From Delphinapterus leucas (lineage: Eukaryota > Chordata > Mammalia > Artiodactyla > Monodontidae): a stretch of 64,000 nt of DNA. The notes beneath the pieces were generated by a model. The model had not been told where the DNA came from. It was given only the letters and a program-made list of their open reading frames with translations, and did no database searches. Shown here one piece after another: positions 59,412-64,000 of the stretch (positions within the stretch are counted from its first letter, which is position 1; each line of letters starts with the position of its first letter). A program made the position numbers and the translations under genes. The stretch covers positions 32,149,484-32,213,483 of the forward strand of contig NW_022098021.1 of NCBI RefSeq assembly GCF_002288925.2. The letters are read 5' to 3'.

Positions 59412-59620
59412 TGTGATGGTTAGTTTTACACGTCAACTTGGCTAAGTTATGGTGCCCAGTGGTTTGGTCAAAAACTAGCCTAGTTGTTGCTGTGGAGATA
59501 CTTTTCAGATGTGATCAAAATGTATAATCAGTAGACTTTAAGTAAAGCAGATTATCCTTCATAATGTGGGTAGGCCCCAACCAATCTGTTGAAGGACTTA
59601 AGAGCAAAGACTGGGGTTTC
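59412..59620 (+). repeat. MLT2-like LTR, 5' part only
   Basis: It begins TGTGATGGTTAGTTTTACACG, like the LTR at 3368, and runs to GACTGGGGTTTC, where a poly-T tract starts. The rest should reappear beyond the L1 that interrupts it, probably past the window end. Confidence 0.8.
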
Positions 59621-60347
59621 TTTTTTTTTTTTTTTTTGTAATTTTCAACATCTGCTCCCCCCTTTCTTAGGCTTGAAGAGAATGGCAACATTTCTGTGAC
59701 CCAGGAAATTAGGGACAGCTTCTGTTCTTTTTTTTTTTATCTTCATTGGAGTATAATTGCTTTACAATGTTGTGTTAGTTTCTGCTGTACAGCAAAGTGA
59801 ATCAGCTATATGTATACCTATATCCCCATATCTCCTCCCTCTTGAGCATCCCTCCCACCCTCCGTATCTCACCCCTCTAGGTGGTCACAAAGCACCGAGA
59901 TGATCTCCCTGTGCTATGTGGCTGCTTCCCACTAGCTATCTATTTTACATTTGGTAGTATATATAAATCCATGCCACTCTCTCACTTCATCCCAGCTTAC
60001 CCTTCCCCCTCCCTGTGTCCTCAAGCCCATTCTCTACGTCTGCATCTTTATTCCTGTCCTGCCCCTAGGTTCTTCATAAACACTTTTTTTTTTTAGATTC
60101 CATATATATGTGTTAGCATACGGTATTTGTTTTTCTCTTTCTGACTTACTTCACTCTGTATGACAGAGTCTAGGTCCATCCACCTCACTACGAATAACTC
60201 AATTTCATTCCTTTTTGTGGCTGAGTAATATTCCATTGTATATGTGCGCCACATCTTCTTTATCCATTCATCTGTTGATGGACATTTAGGTTGTTTCTAT
60301 GTCCTGGCTAAGTGCTGCAATGAACATTGTGGTACACGTATCTTTTT

Positions 60348-60641
60348 TTTTTTTTGGTTGCATTGGGTCTTCGTTGCTGCGCGCGGGCTTTCTCCAGTTG
60401 TGGCAAGCAGGGGCTACTCTTCATTGTGGTGCACAAGCTTCTCACTGAGGTGGCTTCTCTTGTTGCAGAGCACAGGCCCTAGGTGTGCAGGCTCAGTAGT
60501 TGTGGCTCGCGGGCTCTCGAGTGAAGGCTCAGTGGTTGTGGTGCACAGGCTTAGTTGCTCCGTGGCATGTGGGATCTTCCTGGACCAGGGATCGAACCCG
60601 TGTCCCCTGCATTGGGACCACTGTGCCACCAGGGAAGTCCC
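60348..60641 (-). mobile_element. CHR-1 SINE (minus strand)
   Basis: The T tail is followed by GCATTGGGTCTTCGTTGCTG and the head ends CACCAGGGAAGTCC. The TSD ACACGTATCTTTTT (60334-60347) and ACATGTATCTTTTT (60642-60655) differs by one CpG decay. Confidence 0.94.
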
Positions 60642-60876
60642 ACATGTATCTTTTTGAACTATGGTTTTCTCAAGGTATATGCCCAGTAGTGGGATTGCTA
60701 GGTCATATGGTACTTCTATTTTTAGTTTTTTAAAGAACCTCCATACTGTTCTCCATAGTGGCTGTATTAATTTACATTCCCATCAACAGTGCAGGAGGGT
60801 TCCCTTTTCTCCACACCCTCTCCAGCATTTACTGTTTCTAGATTTTTTTATGATGGCCATTCCGACCAATGTGGGT

Positions 60877-61540
60877 TTTTTTTTTTCTTTTTCTTTCTTT
60901 AATGAACTATAGTTGCTCTACATTATATGTTACAGGTGTACAATATTGTGATTCACAATTTTTAAAGGTTATGGTCTGTAGTTATTATAAAATATTGGCT
61001 ATATTCCCCATGTTGTACAACATATCCTGTGTATAGCTTATTTTATACATAATAGTTTGTAGCTCTTAATCCCCTAATCCTTTATTGCCCCTCCCACTTC
61101 CATCTCCCCACTGGTTGTTCCCTATATCTGTGAGTCTGCTTTTTTGTTATATTAACTAGTTTATTGTATTTCTTTTTAGAGTCCACATACAAGTGACATC
61201 ATACAGCATTTGCCTTTCTCTGACTTATTTAATTTAGCATAATGCCTTCCAAATGCATCCAGGCTGCTGCAAATGCCACATCTTCTTTATCCATTCATCT
61301 GCTGATGAACACTTAGGTTGCTTCCATATCTTGACAATTGTAAATAATGCTGCTATGAACACTGGGGTCCATGTATCTTTTCAAATTAGTGTTTTTCTTT
61401 TTCTTCAGATATACACCCAGGAGTGGAATTGGTGGTCATATGGTAGTTCTTTTAGCTTTTTAGAAACCTCCATACTGTTTTCCATAGCGGCTGTACTAAT
61501 TTACATTTCCACCACCAGTGTGGGAAGGTTCCTTTTCTCC
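60877..61540 (-). mobile_element. Older L1 3' end inside the larger L1
   Basis: Starts with a poly-T/CTTT tract (the poly-A tail) and GAACTATAGTTGCTCTAC, and reads back through the 3'UTR and the ORF2 C-terminus to CACCACCAGTGTGGGAAGG. It appears to be an older subfamily than the L1 it interrupts. Confidence 0.85.
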
Positions 61541-61544
61541 TAGG

Positions 61545-61735
61545 TGTGATATTCTTTATAGTCAGTGCCTTCACATACATTATTTCATTACAGTCCCTTA
61601 ACAACCTTATAGGTCACACAGAGAAAACAAAGAAACTAGGAATCAGAGATATAAGTTCTCACTAAGATCATACAGCTGTGGCAGAGGGAAGAATAAAACC
61701 CAGGTTTCCCGGCTCCGTTCTACACCTGACTGCAT
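61545..61735 (-). repeat. MIR SINE (minus strand)
   Basis: TTAACAACCTTATAGGTCAC and AAGATCATACAGCTGTGGCAG then AAACCCAGGTTTCC match antisense MIR. Confidence 0.75.
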
Positions 61736-63085
61736 AATGTTTATATTTAGGCAACGGGACTCACTGAATCAATGCAGGAATCCTTAAAGGATTGTAAGAG
61801 TTCTCAAGACATAGTCCTCGGTTACTATCATTTGTCTCATTTTTTGGCTTAGACCACCAAGGTACCTGCTAAATCACTTGTAACCTTGCAAAGGGTTACA
61901 AGTAGCCACTTCATCTGTGACCCTCACCTTCTAACACCGATCACTCTCTGTTAGACTAGTTATGTTGTCACCTTGGGTGCTTCAAAGAGTGAGAGAAACA
62001 CACTCCTTTATCAAGGTCTTGGGTAAGGGCAGTATGGGGGTCTATCATAAAGGAATACGTTGGGGCTACATCAGAGGTAAGACCCCCAAAGACGGATGTT
62101 CAGAGAAGGACCCTGTTTTGAGGGAGGGCCAGGAGAGGGTAAATGCCACAGTAGAACCTCAGCGTTCTCTCTGATCTGTGAGCAGCCCTGTGGCGGAAAG
62201 TTCCAAAGTAAATTGTAGACCTTCTCTCCCCATCCCCAGGATCATGAGCATAAGTTCTCTAAATATTATTTTTTTATATTTAATTCTATTAGTTACTACC
62301 TATATTTGTGTGTATGTAAATATTTAATATCTTCTTACAGAGGTAGCATCCAAGAAACAGAGAGGTTAAGTACCTTGTTCAGGTGCATTCAGCATTTTCG
62401 GTGGTGTAGCAATAAGGACTTTTGTGCCTAGAAACATTATTTATTATAAGTTGTTTATATTATTATACTGTCTCCCCAGTGATATTACCAGGTCTTTAAT
62501 GCCAAGGTCTAGATCGTATGCATCTGTCCCATACTGCCTCTTGGCTTTCATGTCACATCCACAACTCCTATCCTTAAATACAGCTTTGGGGCTTGACAAC
62601 TAGAGTTGACTAGTTAAGTGGGTCGTAAGTTCCATCTTTAAATCATCCAGCTGTTCTTTTTTCTCAAGAGTAAAACCAACCCGGCTGGTAGGTGGGAGTT
62701 TCCCACTGTGACCCAGGAAGTCGAGGTCAGGAGACAGGTGTGGAGGGGAAAAGTGGAAGGGAAGAGGGAGCAGCGAGGGGGTGGCAGGGACCTAAACCTT
62801 CTCCTGGTCTACCAGAGCACTGTGGTGGGGCTGCTCACGGACAGGGGAGGTGCCCCAAGTCGTTATTTGGAAGGAAGCTTATTTCTTGCTGTGCTCTGCA
62901 GTCGGGTAGGAATGGAGGGTCAGGGCATAATAGGATCATTGAATGTTGGAGCTGGAAGAGGTCCCATGAACTGAATCTAATCATTTTGGAGATGATGAAG
63001 CTGAGGTCCACAGGGGGACATGCTTGGCCCATGGACACGACTGGAGCCTAGTTATTCCAACTCCACTGAGATCTCTTCTTTGTCT
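61736..63085. other. No gene seen; old MIR-like repeat at about 62932-63050
   Basis: Non-L1 part of the interrupting block. GATCATTGAATGTTGGAGCTG and AGATGATGAAGCTGAGGTCC resemble the repeat at 50880. Open frames at 62692-63051 overlap each other and have no domain. Confidence 0.4.
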
Positions 63086-63564
63086 AATAACTCATTGTGG
63101 TTTTGATTCACATTTCTCTAATGATTAGTAATGTTGAGCATCTTTTCATGTGTTTGTTGGCAATCTGTATGTCTTCTTTGGAGAAATGTCTATTTACATC
63201 TTCCGTCCTTTTTTGGATTGGATTGTTTGTTTTTTTGATATTGAGCTGCATGAGCTGCTTGTATACTTTACAAGCAGCTTAATTAATTAAGAGATTAATC
63301 CTTTGTCAGTTGCTTCGTTTGCAAATATATTCTCCCATTCTGAGGGTTGTCTTTTCGTCTTGTTTATAGTTTCCTTTGCTGTGCAAAAGCTTTTAAATTT
63401 CATTAGGTCTCATTTATTTATTTTTGTTTTTATTTCCGTTACTCTAGGAGGTGGATCAAAAAGGATCTTGCTGTGATTTATGTCATAGTGTGTTCCGCCT
63501 ATGTTTTCTGCTAAGAGTTTTATAGTGTCCGGTCTTGCATTTAGTTTTTTAATCCATTTTGACT

Positions 63565-63570
<6 letters not shown>

Positions 63571-63603
<33 letters not shown>

Positions 63604-63798
63604 TTTTCGGTATACAGGCCTCTCACTGTTGTGGCCTCTCCCGTTGTGGATCACAGGCTCCGGAAGCGCAGGCTCATCGGCCATGGCTCATGGGCCCAGC
63701 CGCTCCGCAGCATGTGGGATCTTCCTGGACCAGGACACGAACCCGTGTCCCCTGCATCGGCAGGTGGACTCTCAACCACTGCGCCACCAGGGAAGCCC
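63571..63798 (-). mobile_element. CHR-2 SINE (minus strand) with a TTTA-repeat tail
   Basis: The tail is a (TTTA)n array (about 63566-63604). The body contains CCATGGCTCATGGGCCCAGC and the head ends GCGCCACCAGGGAAGCCC. A perfect 12-bp TSD, TTGACTTTATTT, is at 63559-63570 and 63799-63810. Confidence 0.95.
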
Positions 63799-64000
63799 TT
63801 GACTTTATTTCTGTGTATGATGTTAGGAAGTGTTCTAATATCATTCTTTTACATGTAGCTGTCTAGTTTTCCTAACACCACTTATTGAAGAGATGGTCTT
63901 TTCTCCATTGTATAGTCTTGCCTCCTTTGTCAGAGGTAAGGTGACCATATGTGTATGGGTTTATCTCTGGACTTTCTATCCTGTCCTATTGATCTACATT

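Larger units (their letters stand above)
59621..64000 (-). mobile_element. Minus-strand L1, interrupted and running off the window
   Basis: The L1 3' end is at about 59739 (TCTTCATTGGAGTATAATTGC). It continues to 60876 with TGATGGCCATTCCGACC and resumes at about 63086 with AACTCATTGTGGTTTTGATTC, the next consensus position. Three later insertions split it: SINEs at 60348 and 63571, and a 2.2-kb block at 60877-63085. The piece 59638-59727, between two poly-T tracts, is not L1 and may be a short 3' transduced segment. Remnants of the ORF2 C-terminus are recognisable on the minus strand. Confidence 0.88.

Noticed and set aside
3368..59620. The two MLT2-like LTRs at 3368 and 59412 considered as a pair flanking a provirus.
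   Set aside because: They are 56 kb apart, with no retroviral genes between them and many unrelated repeats. They are independent LTR copies.

Overview
The window is mammalian nuclear DNA, most likely from a whale or dolphin. The clearest clue is nine tRNA-derived SINEs of the CHR family. Five have the short CHR-2-like form typical of cetaceans and three the longer CHR-1-like form; most have recognisable target-site duplications (TSDs). No ruminant-type Bov-A or BovB-like element was seen. No host protein-coding gene, tRNA, rRNA or CRISPR array could be supported. The long open frames are remnants of L1 retrotransposon ORF1 and ORF2, all broken, or shadows of repeats.

Layout: 1-3366 is the 5' part of a minus-strand L1, followed by an ERVL-type (MLT2-like) LTR. 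3960-8735 holds a CHR-2 SINE, the 3' end of an MLT1-like LTR, and an old plus-strand L1 whose ORF2 carries a CHR-1 SINE. 8736-14374 is mostly old DNA with a hAT-type element, MIR, and an L2 copy that carries an MER5A-like element, itself split by a SINE. 14375-21055 is a nest: a plus-strand L1 3' end, interrupted by a full-length minus-strand L1 (copy A) and by a CHR-1 SINE. 21056-32517 is relatively unique, with several MIRs and one 5'-truncated L1. 32518-38613 is a hAT-like element split by a full-length plus-strand L1 (copy B). 38618-58742 is old sequence: MLT1-like LTRs, L2, MIR, microsatellites, two CHR-2 SINEs and a small CpG-rich cluster. 58743-64000 is a third nest: a CHR-2 SINE, L1M remnant, MLT2-like LTR and a minus-strand L1 interrupted by a CHR-1 SINE, a CHR-2 SINE and a 2.2-kb foreign block.

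The most interesting signals concern how the L1 copies behave. Copy A appears to have carried about 415 bp of flanking DNA (3' transduction), including a CCAAT/TATA-like block. Copies A and B lie in inverted orientation and share a block of roughly 310 bp with about three mismatches, while their flanks differ much more; this looks like gene conversion. That same block carries a long antisense frame in the L1 5'UTR, comparable in position to primate L1 ORF0. Family names come from recognition by eye, not from a database search, and edges of old repeats are approximate.
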